Below, in pieces: positions 1 through 9,650 of a stretch of DNA of 19,410 nucleotides. Made by a program: the position numbers and the translations under genes. Position 1 is the stretch's first letter; each line of letters opens with the position of its first letter. The DNA comes from Phoronis ovalis (taxonomy: Eukaryota > Phoronida > Phoronidae), in NCBI GenBank assembly GCA_028565635.1, contig JAOXYB010015743.1, positions 1 through 19,410 on the forward strand, written 5' to 3'. The notes below the pieces were generated by a model. It saw nothing but the letters and a program-made list of their open reading frames with translations, had not been told where the DNA came from and made no database searches.

Positions 1-1399
1 CTTCCCGTTTAGGGGCTTATTTTGAACCCTACGGACGAGCATGGGTACCCGACTTCTCTTCAAGTGAGCCCCCCGGGCCTTTCTTAAGGCATTAGCGAAC
101 ATGATTAAACACCGCTAGGGTGCTCAACTGATGAGAGATGTGACGAGTTACGCGTATAGAAGGGGCCATTACACTAATTATAAAAGATAGCAAGGTATTT
201 ATAAGATCACTGAATCGTAAAAAATCACAACATAACAGAACAAAAATGATGTAGACACGCAAGTACAGTCCAGTGGCCTGACTTGACAGCATTTGACAAC
301 AAAATTCGCCCGTTTATGCAGCCATCATTTGATCGAATTTCGTCGGGCGCATACGTGTACGAATAGCAATAAATGCAACAGATTTTTTTTTAAAGCGCCC
401 CTTAAAAGGAACGGCTGTTACTATGCTTGTTCACGTGCACACAACAGCACACCAGGTGGCTTACTGCTGTGTCACAATTATTTCGGGTGAACATTCAACA
501 CAAGGTATTGAAATAACATTTTTCAAAAAAAATTCTATCATTAGAAATTTAAAGATTTCATTAGTTTATAATGGTTAGTCTGTTGTTAGCTCTTCATTAT
601 TATATACATGTTTCTTTTCGGTGATATGAGATCCAATACGTTAGTTAACATAGAGAAATCGATCACTTTGTTTTGCTATAACATGTAGATTGAATATGCA
701 AATAAACAAAATAACTGTTGACTAGTCGTATATTATTATCCAAGGATACAAAGAACGAACATAAAATGTCTTGTTTAAAAATTGAGTAAATAATTAACAC
801 TAATACCATTACCTCAGATCGCACTAAAACTGCGCTCTCCGGGGCGCTGTCAAACTGCTGAATTTTTCAACCATTGAAGTTCATGCAAACTATTACGAGT
901 AGTTTTAGCATGTACGCGATCTTGTGGCATGATCCGTGGTGGGGATGGGTAAAAAGGTCACTGATGTTTACCGATGAACACTATCAACGTGCGTTATCTG
1001 TCCGAGGGAACCAACTGGTGATACTGGTGCCTTCACAGGTACCATGTTTTTCCATGTTGATAATGTTAATTACCTATCCTTATGTCAACCAAAGTACGTG
1101 TGTTATCGTTATCGTTATCAGTCATATTGTCAAGTACATAAATAAAACGAAGCCATTTCATTTGTAAATAAGTGTTTCAATTGTACAATAACGACATACA
1201 GAAACCATGTACAGGTTACAACTCGGTTAATATATTACTGTAATATAGTTCCTTGGATGCAGCCTTGGATTGTGCAATTCGTGAGTTCAGCTATAAATTT
1301 CCCAGCAGCCAAAAATAAAACACTGAGGAAGATCCTTCAAATCCACACATTACCAGCATTCAGGAACACTATTTTACTTATTACCGGCATCTTGTGTCC
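1..1399. other. Flanking region without a supported gene
   Basis: No exon here is convincing. Bases 1-130 and 820-1050 are visibly richer in G+C than the AT-rich rest, which could mark old mobile-element fragments, but I recognise no family. An open stretch at 874-1052 on the plus strand ends in CAG followed by GTACCA, a weak donor, and its translation matches nothing I know. A short tandem run of GTTATC lies near 1100-1120. The 3' UTR of the minus-strand dynein light chain gene must fall in the right part of this stretch. I saw no canonical AATAAA for it on the minus strand. Confidence 0.5.
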
Positions 1400-2026
1400 T
1401 CACTCAAAATAAACACCATGTACGTAAATTGTGGCAAATAACGATTTATTCTTGTATGAAACGCTTGAAAATGTATCGGTTTTTGGATTCCATATGCTAC
1501 TACTTGCGGCTTCAAAACCCTGGTCATTCCTTTCGCCAATTATAGCGTTTACAACAATTTTGTATCTTGCGAAATTTAAATCTTTTATTTTATTTTTCAC
1601 CAATGTACATATTTCACATGTAAGTTGGGGTATCGTGTCAGAATCGTATATTTCCCCTTCAAGTACCTGTTCCAATACAGCTCGAGCACACGCTTCAACT
1701 TTCGGACATGAGAATTTCGTTGACTCTTCTGGCTCCATTCTGTATGTATTCTCCATACGTAGCTTTGGAGAAATAATCTCTTTAATGTTCTCGCTTGCAC
1801 CACCTGCAGCAATTCTAGCAAGTCTTCTCATACCTATACCCATAAGGGTGGAAGCAACCAATGATCCTGCACGGGATTGTCGCCTACCAGGGTTATAATT
1901 ATGACCAGTTGAAGCCTGACTGTGAGTTGAGGCGACTGACATACGTCTCGCTGCGACGTTGGCGATGGATAAACGCCGTCCTTGGTTTCTTTCATGCTGA
2001 TCGATAGCTTCTTGGCTTAGATGTAC
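1400..2026 (-). CDS. Last exon of the DYNLT4/5-like gene
   Basis: This exon carries 208 codons and the stop TGA at 1400-1402. It begins at GTACATC after the acceptor TTGTTTAAG, which has a pyrimidine-rich lead, and reads VHLSQEAIDQ onward. The open frame continues a few codons into the intron without an ATG, so the exon cannot contain the natural start and needs an upstream exon. It encodes the RRxS-rich N-terminal region and the whole Tctex1 domain. Confidence 0.88.
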   Translation of the reverse strand, partial: VHLSQEAIDQHERNQGRRLSIANVAARRMSVASTHSQASTGHNYNPGRRQSRAGSLVASTLMGIGMRRLARIAAGGASENIKEIISPKLRMENTYRMEPEESTKFSCPKVEACARAVLEQVLEGEIYDSDTIPQLTCEICTLVKNKIKDLNFARYKIVVNAIIGERNDQGFEAASSSIWNPKTDTFSSVSYKNKSLFATIYVHGVYFE

Positions 2027-4377
2027 CTTAAACAAGAAAATAAAATTAAGCGAATTTAGTACCCAATAGCTATATAGTATTTGTATCCAGTGCTACAGTT
2101 CCGCGTTCCATTGTCCTGGGGTTCAATGTAGATGGACAAAACGGAGAAAACCGAGGATTATTTTGGAGATTATTATGTAGAAGGTAGAATAAACACATGG
2201 TTATATAACTATTATTATATACCATCTCTACAATATTTATAGTTTTACAAAATAAGTATTTGAAATGCACTAATTCTACATAATAGTGATGCTACCAAAT
2301 AATTGGTAATTGCTAAATCAAGCCGACATTATACAACACTACTACATTCCTAAGCGTGACTATTTAAAATAATTTTATGTCAGGATTAATTGTTTCATAT
2401 AACGTATAATAAATATGATAAATCCAAATCTTATTTTATTGCAATATCTACACAAGTTCAGAAAACTAAAACAGCTCTTTACACATTTAGATATTTTGCT
2501 TGAGTGTGGGCTACAAATATATGGAAAAACATTTTAAAATTTGAGATTGTCGGTTGCACATATTTTCCCGCATATTTTAAATTAAGATTGGTACAATTTC
2601 TTTAGTATAAATGATTATATAGAATATTACTTAAATATTTAATCTTACTTTCTTTTTCGTGTTTTCTTCTCTTAATTTACTTCCCTTGATGTATTTTTTT
2701 TTAAGCTTACACGCTGAATATATACTTTTTATGTTTTACTGACTCTATAACCGCCAATTACAAAAATCACCATTTCAGAGTTAATAACATAACTAGGGTA
2801 GCATGCAATAAAATACGTCTAGCTATTTGAATATCACGCAGTAAAATTGTCACGGTTGTGGTACGACAACAAGCAGCTCATTCACACTAAAATTATTATT
2901 AGCTCGCTAGTAACGAGCAAAGGCAACAAAAGTTTCAACTATGGTGGATAATCCATAATAAATATAATCCGTTCCGCAAATCTGTTCTGCTAGTTGTAAA
3001 CCAGAAGATTAACGTATGCCAACCCTGTGATGACAACCAAGTTCCTTTTCCTTATTCACAACCAACATATAAACTTTTCCTTATTTGACTCAAAATGGGG
3101 GTTTTCAAGACTCGAACTAGGGTTCTCTTTTGTTTCTTAAAAACCCTCAAAAAGAAAAAAGTAAAAAGGTTAACGTTGATTAACGTAGCTTTTAAAGATA
3201 TTCGTTAAACTTCGTTGTAGGAAAATCTTGTGTTGAAATATATTTTTCTATAAATGATGGATATTATCTATAAATAGGGATATTATCTCTTTGTCAGTCT
3301 GAATGCAATACTTGCAGACTTTAATCTGAAACCGACATGAATAAATTTAAAACCATGCACCATGAAAGGCAATGCGAGTTTTTCATTACGTGGCACTAGG
3401 ATATATAAAACTCTAAGAGTTTATATATCCTAGCGACGGTGGCACAAACTTGTAAACTCTATCATAAACAACCTTAAGCCTATACTAATCCCGGGATACT
3501 AATCTGTATATAGAACCGTTGATATTAATTCCCCACAAGGATATTTATGATTTGTCCAGTTTATAAGGACTATCAACATTAAGAAGGATTTGTCAATGAT
3601 TGTAAATTTAAAGGAATGTAAGGATGTAACATGTAGTGTCACCACCTTCTAATTCAACAGGACTAAAAACCGGTTTATTGTGTTGTTAAAGATATTTAAA
3701 ACAGTAGCTTGTATAAATCTCCGCTTATAAATCTTTTAAATTGTTTGATCAGAAATATATCAGCACAGTGATTTATGAAATCAATACAGAAACCTAATAA
3801 ATTGTGTCTAAAAGGATTGAGGTCTTGAGGTGCAACTCTCATAAGCAAGAGAAATAGCATTCTGAATAAATCCATCCCTTAGTGTTTAGAGCGTTCTCAG
3901 ATGATGAAGTTGTTCAGACTGGAGAAATAGTATTCATATATAAATTTTTAAAACATTCAAGTCAGAGATGAGTAGAAACCACACATAAACAGAAGCATAA
4001 CTTATGTAACTAAAAGTTTTGCAATATTTGTTTATTTCGGGTTTTGACTCCCAATTTAGAAAAAATACCAAATCTCAGTTCAAACCCTAGTAATTTAGTT
4101 TTCTAATAAATCACACAGTATTTGAATACTGCCAATAAAGTTTCATTTTTATTAACATTTTATACCAACTTACTTGATGAACAAGTAGTGTCACTAAATT
4201 TCAATAACACTCTATAAATAGAAGTGTGACAAAATAAATAAATATTTTAGACCAAAAGGGGAAATTAGGAATCTAGTTTCTCTACATAAGCTCGTTGCTA
4301 CTTCACTAAAAGACTCCTACAGTTGCAATATTACTGACCTGCCTCTGCTCGACACACGTCTTCAGGTGCGGTTCCAT
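1400..4377 (-). CDS. Tctex-type dynein light chain gene (DYNLT4/DYNLT5-like), two-exon model
   Basis: The predicted protein has 221 residues: 13 from an inferred first exon (4339-4377) and 208 from the last exon (1400-2026). Residues about 104-221 form a Tctex1 domain. Family hallmarks are visible: MENTYRMEP at its start, ARYKIVV, the SSIWNPKTDTF segment, the SYKNKSLFA segment, and a C-terminal VHGVYFE. Known for the family: these light chains dimerise and link cargo or regulators to dynein motors, in cytoplasm or cilia. The N-terminal half is Ser/Arg-rich with RRLS, RRMS and RRQS motifs. Human DYNLT4 also has RRxS motifs in its N-terminal region, and the total length is close to that protein. 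From recalled human sequences, the ending resembles DYNLT4 more, while the MENTY segment resembles DYNLT5, so I leave the symbol open. The single intron is phase 0 and about 2.3 kb. The gene is divergent from the plus-strand gene at 7731. Confidence 0.8.
2027..4338 (-). other. Intron of the DYNLT4/5-like gene (if the first exon is right)
   Basis: This stretch is AT-rich and has no coding sequence I can support. It holds a striking palindrome at 3396-3433 and scattered homopolymer and AT-rich runs. Around 3095-3115 a minus-strand GTTCGAGTCTTG resembles a Pol III B box, but no tRNA fold or A box accompanies it. Confidence 0.45.
3390..3445. repeat. Near-perfect palindrome bracketed by GTGGCAC direct repeats
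   Basis: The arms at about 3396-3413 and 3417-3433 are complementary (CTAGGATATATAAA with its reverse complement) apart from one extra A, and the loop is about three bases. The motif GTGGCAC occurs at 3390-3396 and again at 3439-3445, so the palindrome is flanked by a 7-base direct repeat. That layout could be a target-site duplication around a tiny foldback element, or chance. Confidence 0.6.
4339..4377 (-). CDS. Candidate first coding exon of the DYNLT4/5-like gene
   Basis: A 13-codon exon reads MEPHLKTCVEQRQ and is followed by a good donor, CAG then GTCAGT. The ATG has A at -3 and G at +4. The donor is phase 0, exactly what the acceptor at 2026 requires, and joining them gives QRQ then VHLSQEAIDQ. 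The join is inferred from phase, start context and the resulting total length of 221 residues. A different upstream exon cannot be excluded, because so short a peptide has little statistical weight. Confidence 0.5.
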
Positions 4378-4955
4378 TATACAGCTGATATGTAATCCGG
4401 AATAATGATTTCTGAAAAGTAATAATAATGATAATAAACATAATGCTTGTAGCTCATGCAGCAGTACATTTAGATAATAAAAATATGAAACCAAAGACTA
4501 ACAACGAATATCAATAATTCTGAGTATGAAATATAACTAAAAAATATCCATAAAATTAAATTGATCTTTAAAAACTGGTCTTACTGCAAACATTATTACA
4601 TAGCTAAGTGTTGTGTTCTCTGCTTCATTCCCCGCGCATGTTATTAAAGTTGCCACCGCTACCGTGATACTTTGACTTCCTTTAGAATCATCTACACTTA
4701 TTATAATAAAATAAATTAAGTACTGGGACAAGAGCTATCATTTATTGTCTGGTACCGTATACTTACTAAATTCCTACCACAGCGTTCGGTTAGTGTTTTG
4801 GAGCTTGTCACACCTACACTGCACAAACGTTTATATGTACCTCGATAGACATCCAATTACTCCCAAATGCAAACAAAAGTGGTAACAATATATCCCATGC
4901 TATGCAAACTTCTGTGATTAATTGTTCCACTCGATTAACAATAATTCTAACTAGC

Positions 4956-5017
4956 AATCAGAAAATAGTACAAATTAGAGACTCCTATTTTCTGATTAGC
5001 TGTAGCTTTTCGCTACA
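4956..5017. repeat. Two consecutive hairpins
   Basis: AATCAGAAAATAG at 4956-4968 pairs perfectly over 13 bases with CTATTTTCTGATT at 4985-4997, leaving a 16-base spacer. Four bases later TGTAGC (5001-5006) pairs with GCTACA (5012-5017) across a TTTTC loop. The function is unknown. A mobile-element remnant or a structured transcript are both possible. Confidence 0.6.
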
Positions 5018-5918
5018 AGCTTGTTTTCAAAACAGTATTTGTTTAGCAGTAACAATAAAAATTGGGTTAAATTAAAGAAAATTTGACTTCGTTTATATTC
5101 AAAACGTTAAGTTGCCATTATCTTATGACTATAAACATATTTGACTAATATTTAAATAGTCATTACACTTTCTATAATTTTCAATTCTATATTTTACTTT
5201 CTTGGTTTTCAAAGGATACTTTTATACGTACTTCTAAGTTCTCTACATTTATTCTATATTTTGTAACCTGTAGAAAACGTTTGTTTGAATAATATTTAAA
5301 TAGTTACATACAACAACTCGCATGTGTGCTTCCATTTGTTTATTTTTAAACTGGAATATTTACCAAGGCAAAACATTTCGCCTCTGAAATCATTTGTCCA
5401 TTGATAACATTTTAATCCTGGTTATTTATTGACTTTTGGTCACATTAAACAATTTTTTTTGAAATACTATAAGAAATGCTTTCTAATTTCGTATACGGCA
5501 TAAGTTTAGAATAATTTCTATCGAATAACTGATCGCACTTGCATGAAAATATAGTACTGTTAGAAATTATCTGCACCATAGGCATAGATAAAAATATTTT
5601 TTCGACGAGGTTTTTGAATGAAAATAACAGCATAGCAAACTGCGCCCCTTAAAATGAATTATTCATTGATAATCTCTTTTAATTAATTGATTATAGTTTG
5701 AGAAGCTTCATAATACTCAGATTAATTATTTCATTTGATAATCTGCAATTATCTGTTGTACCATTTAATTAGTGAAAGTTATTTCATTCTGAAATGAAAT
5801 CACGTGCGTGCAAAGATATTCTATAAAACATTCTGGTTTTGTGTTTGTCCTCAATCACCAACAGACACACGATGATAATCTGACCCAAGGGATTTTATTC
5901 ACTATGCTATTCGTACTA

Positions 5919-5955
5919 TGTTACATGTAACACAAATTGTACCGTACATGACGTC
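5919..5955. promoter_or_regulatory. 14-base palindrome and nearby CRE-like site
   Basis: TGTTACATGTAACA at 5919-5932 is a perfect palindrome. TGACGTCG at 5949-5956 matches seven of eight bases of the cAMP-response element TGACGTCA. Both lie between two divergent genes. Regulatory function is only a possibility. Confidence 0.2.
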
Positions 5956-6813
5956 GACAATATAACTCGTTTTCGTTTTTTGTACGCCGTTAAATAAAAG
6001 TTGAGTGATATATGATGGGGCAACTTTGGCATTGGTTACATTTTACCTACAACTTGTAGGCTACAAGTACATGTAGTGTATAAAAACTAAGTCAATTTTA
6101 GTCTAAAAATGTTACATACAAAAAAAGAAAGTTGTATTTATTTATTACAAAGAAGAAACCATAAAGTATGAATTTACCTACAGTACCTCTTGCTTCGTTA
6201 GCTCTACTTTCACCATGTGTACTCCGCAAGCTAGACAGTGATTCTGCACGTGGATTTGTTTTCTATTTTGTTTCGACTCTCAATCAAGACCACTTCCTCG
6301 ACATCAGGCATAAAAACAAACGAATTCATATTTGGATGATATTTTTAAGCATGCTCTCCGTGTATATATCTCTTTTTCGTAATCTTATCATCCATACAGG
6401 CATGCAACAGAATAAAGATAACGCCATATAAGTAGCCTTATGATATTGAAAATAATTGCCTGGTCGCATATTTATCTAAATATACCTTTATAAATAAAAT
6501 TTCAGAAATGTAATTATGGGTAAATCCGGGGATTGAGTTAATAAATGTACAGTATAACAGAAATCTGCATTGTAGTTGAGCGCTGATCAGGCCTTAAATA
6601 TGCCCAGTGTACATGTAGGTTACGTATTAATTCCTTATATATTCACCATACACTTTATACCTGCATTGAAAAAGGTATATTATATTAGACTGTGTAATAG
6701 TAGCTTCGTCATGTGTTTCAAAATTCATTATATTATGTAAACAAGATACATATTTCAAGTACAAGTCAAGTATATGCTTTACTCATCAAACTGGGATCTT
6801 ACTCATAAAAGCA

Positions 6814-6855
6814 CAGTGTTTCGCCGACCATGGGAATACTGATTGAGAAACACTG
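6814..6855. repeat. Hairpin, 9-bp arms
   Basis: CAGTGTTTC at 6814-6822 and GAAACACTG at 6847-6855 are perfect reverse complements with a 24-base spacer. Pairing can extend outward to GCA/TGC with a small bulge. The stem is shorter than usual for a microRNA precursor. Confidence 0.5.
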
Positions 6856-6987
6856 AGTGCAAAAGCGCACGCATATCCCTTGTTGTATATACACTGCCCA
6901 TAGAGTTATTAACTGTTTGCATGTACTTTGAAGGAGCAACAGAGCACAACTCACACTTTTTTAGCATTCAGCATTTTGTGAATGAAT

Positions 6988-7023
6988 CTCATCATTGACC
7001 ATTCACTAAAGGTGAACGATGAG
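6988..7023. repeat. Imperfect hairpin, 13-base arms
   Basis: CTCATCATTGACC (6988-7000) and GGTGAACGATGAG (7011-7023) are complementary at 11 of 13 positions with a 10-base loop. It may be an old foldback element. Confidence 0.45.
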
Positions 7024-7584
7024 AACATTTGTGCGCCTGACCAGTAGCTCCACCAAGTGCTTGCAAATAGTCTATTGGTCTTTTAATTTGGTAACTGAAT
7101 TTATACTATTCCAACATTATGGAAATATGGATAAAGCATTAGAAATGCTGATTATTCGTAAATCTTTAAACCTAATTTCAAAATACTGTTAAACTTTGCC
7201 ATTGGCCACCTTTATGAATTTTACTTCGTGTAATGTAATAAGCAAGCGAATACAAATGTTACATCAAAGTGCTTCCTTATATCCAGTGTATCATAATAGT
7301 AATAATCATTATTATTATTATTTGTATTAATAGTTACTGTTGTTATTATAATTCGTTATTACTATTTGTAACTAAATGGCCCCTGCCCATTACACAGTTC
7401 AAATGCGCTTGTGACAAAGTAAGCTAAGTTGCATAATCAAAAAAAGTCTCAAAGAAGTGTATAAGTACCCCAATCGGAAGGCTGTATCATTCGGAGCTTG
7501 ATAAAATGTTTTCCTTACATTGAAGCATGTAAATTTTTCATTCAAGTATTCACTGAACCTCATACAAACTATACAAAATAAAAC

Positions 7585-7610
7585 ATGTCGTCATGGACAA
7601 ATGACGACAT
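7585..7610. repeat. Perfect 9-bp hairpin upstream of the 692-residue gene
   Basis: ATGTCGTCA (7585-7593) and TGACGACAT (7602-7610) are perfect reverse complements with an 8-base loop. The hairpin sits about 120 bases before the ATG at 7731, so it probably lies in the promoter or 5' leader. The arms contain the CRE half-sites CGTCA and TGACG in inverted orientation. Confidence 0.5.
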
Positions 7611-7730
7611 AAAGCCGAAGGACAATAGACAATCCAACTGGAAAATACTCCTTGATTAAAAGCGTTTTTAGTGGATTTTAAAATAAAGGGTATATATTGA
7701 AGAATATATACATTTAATATATCTCACATA

Positions 7731-9650
7731 ATGGATGCTCATATTTCATTTGTTCACTACAAAAAAAACTTGACAAATACTCAAAAAGGACAACAATTGG
7801 ATCGAAATTCAAAGGAATCTGATGTTAAAGGCAAGAAATCTATAGAAAACGTAAGAAATGGGGTTGAGATTAAAAAACTTAATCTCCAGACGAAAGAACT
7901 AGACGAGAGAATGCGGAAAAGTATAAGTAAAATCGAATTGGAAAAGCGTAATATCAAGAAACAGTTGAAAGAACAGCTACAAACATTGGAGGACTGCTGT
8001 GTTGACGATAATTTTACCATCTCCGAGGATCCCCCAGAGTTTCAGCAATGTGGATTTAGGTATCATTCAAACGGAGACATAAGACGACCGTCAAAAAATA
8101 ATATGGTTGGCGACCTCAAAAAAAGAATCAGAAGTTTAGCAAATCAACGCGCGGCTTCCGCTATGAATCTGTCTAACTCTATATCAGACACAGCTTTTCA
8201 ATCATTTATACGTAGAGAGTCTTTGGAACCCGATGAATCATTAGACATGTTGCTCTCTGTTTCTTATCCAGACGAAAAGGTACAACAGGAATCTACATCT
8301 GCTTTGTTAACTAAAGACTGTAAAGAAAAAACATTTTCACCAACAACCGTGGATCAATTGAATAAATTTTCACAGATAAGCCTTCTGGGTGATGCTATGG
8401 ATAACTTACCTGAGTGTAGAAAAGTTGACTTATATGCAAACTCTGCTGGTTCTAGACTTTCTGTTTCCGAAGGGATGCACAATAACATTAAGGATGAAAC
8501 TTCATTTGCCTCTGTTATGGAAAAGTTAGCTAAAGATAGCAAAAAGTATGTTGGATGCCGTTTGCGGTTAACAGACGCTGTTAAGAATCGATTGTTCATG
8601 CTAAGAGGACTTATGTCAGATCACGAGGTTGAGATTGCAGATTCTTATAAAAAAGCTCTTGCTAAGAAAACACATGAATCGCAAGAACATGCCCGAAGGC
8701 ATTCCATATATAGTACTGTTGATGAAAAAAAGCGATTTTTGGTAATGCCAATGAAGCAAAAGTTACAAAACTCAGGAGAGATAAAGGATGCATCGAAAAT
8801 GTCCACGTATGACTATAAAACAAAATTACGAAAGCAAAACTGTGAAGGATGTCCACTAAAAGCCACACAAGCAGAACAAAATTCTTTGAGAATGCACTCA
8901 AGGCGCTTACAAATTGCTCTAGAACAGTTCGAACACAGAGCAAGACGGATGAGCCAACATTCAATTAAATTTCGAAAATTATCTTTGCACGGAAATGCTT
9001 TAGGCTCACATATCAACAGGAACCGTTTATTTACCCCTACCAAATTGAGTCAACCTATGGCATCACAACATCTAATCCATAAAGTACCAAAAACAAACGC
9101 TACAAGTTCTTTGAAAAAAATATATCAAAGAAGAGTTGTATCCCCTTTAACTCGTATTAAAAACTCATCAAATATGTCTGGTAGAACAGCAGACAATAAT
9201 GCAAAGACTACTTCACCTGGTGAGCTGGATGAATATGAAATCTTAAGTAACGATGCCTGCCAAAATAACGAAATAGCGCCAACACAAAAACGACAAGAGA
9301 AAAGAATAAGTAAACGGTTTAGAGTAAAACCGTGTAAATATTTCAATAAATACGAATTTACTGATAGCCAGAAACGAGCTGGAAAATCTCGTTCATCTCC
9401 TATGAAAGTGAAATTTGGGCTAGAGGCAAATAAAATTCACTCTGTAGACGATATAAGCAGCAAAACTATTTCTCCTGAAGGTACACGACCACAGTCAGAT
9501 TGCGTAAAATCGACGTGCATAGAATCAAAGCCAACTCCAAAGAAAAGAGAAAGAGTTCAAACGATTAAGAATCAAGAATCAGCATCGAGGTTTAAACCAG
9601 GTAGAGGGACAGCTAGGAGATTGTCACAACAACAAATGATAGAGTTTGAG
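7731..9650 (+). CDS. Exon 1 of the 692-residue protein gene
   Basis: This exon is 640 codons long and ends with GAG followed by the donor GTACTA at 9651. The open frame runs on into the intron to 9767, but the protein quality drops after residue 640 to a hydrophobic, AT-driven read. The splice to 10305 restores a charged, Arg/Gln-rich sequence. An in-frame TGA at 7698-7700 lies upstream of the ATG, so the start is probably complete unless an unseen splice acceptor lies between them. Confidence 0.82.

Larger units (their letters stand above)
4378..7730. other. Intergenic region between divergent genes
   Basis: No coding exon is supported in these 3.35 kb. The promoters of both the dynein light chain gene (leftward) and the 692-residue gene (rightward) must lie here or nearby, but no core promoter stands out. 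The region contains several hairpin-forming inverted repeats (4956-4997, 5001-5017, 6814-6855, 6988-7023, 7585-7610), a 14-base palindrome at 5919-5932, a CRE-like TGACGTC at 5949-5955, and an ATT/TTA-rich simple stretch near 7296-7370. An 87-codon open frame at 6168-6431 looks non-coding. Confidence 0.5.

Noticed and set aside
129-170. CTGATGAG, resembling the start of a hammerhead ribozyme core
   Set aside because: No GAAA core or matching stems I and III follow; the downstream bases do not fold into the three-way junction.
874-1167. 97-codon open frame with a possible donor at 1052
   Set aside because: No recognised similarity, weak donor, and the later part is AT-driven hydrophobic sequence.
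1431-1898. 155-codon plus-strand open frame
   Set aside because: It is the antisense shadow of the Tctex1 exon, which has clear family motifs.
3095-3115. Minus-strand GTTCGAGTCTTG resembling a tRNA B box (possible SINE)
   Set aside because: The flanking bases do not pair as a T stem and no A box lies at the right distance.
6168-6431. 87-codon plus-strand open frame and an opposite 26-codon frame at 6231-6311
   Set aside because: No family likeness, no convincing splice sites; the C-terminal part is typical of AT-rich chance translation.
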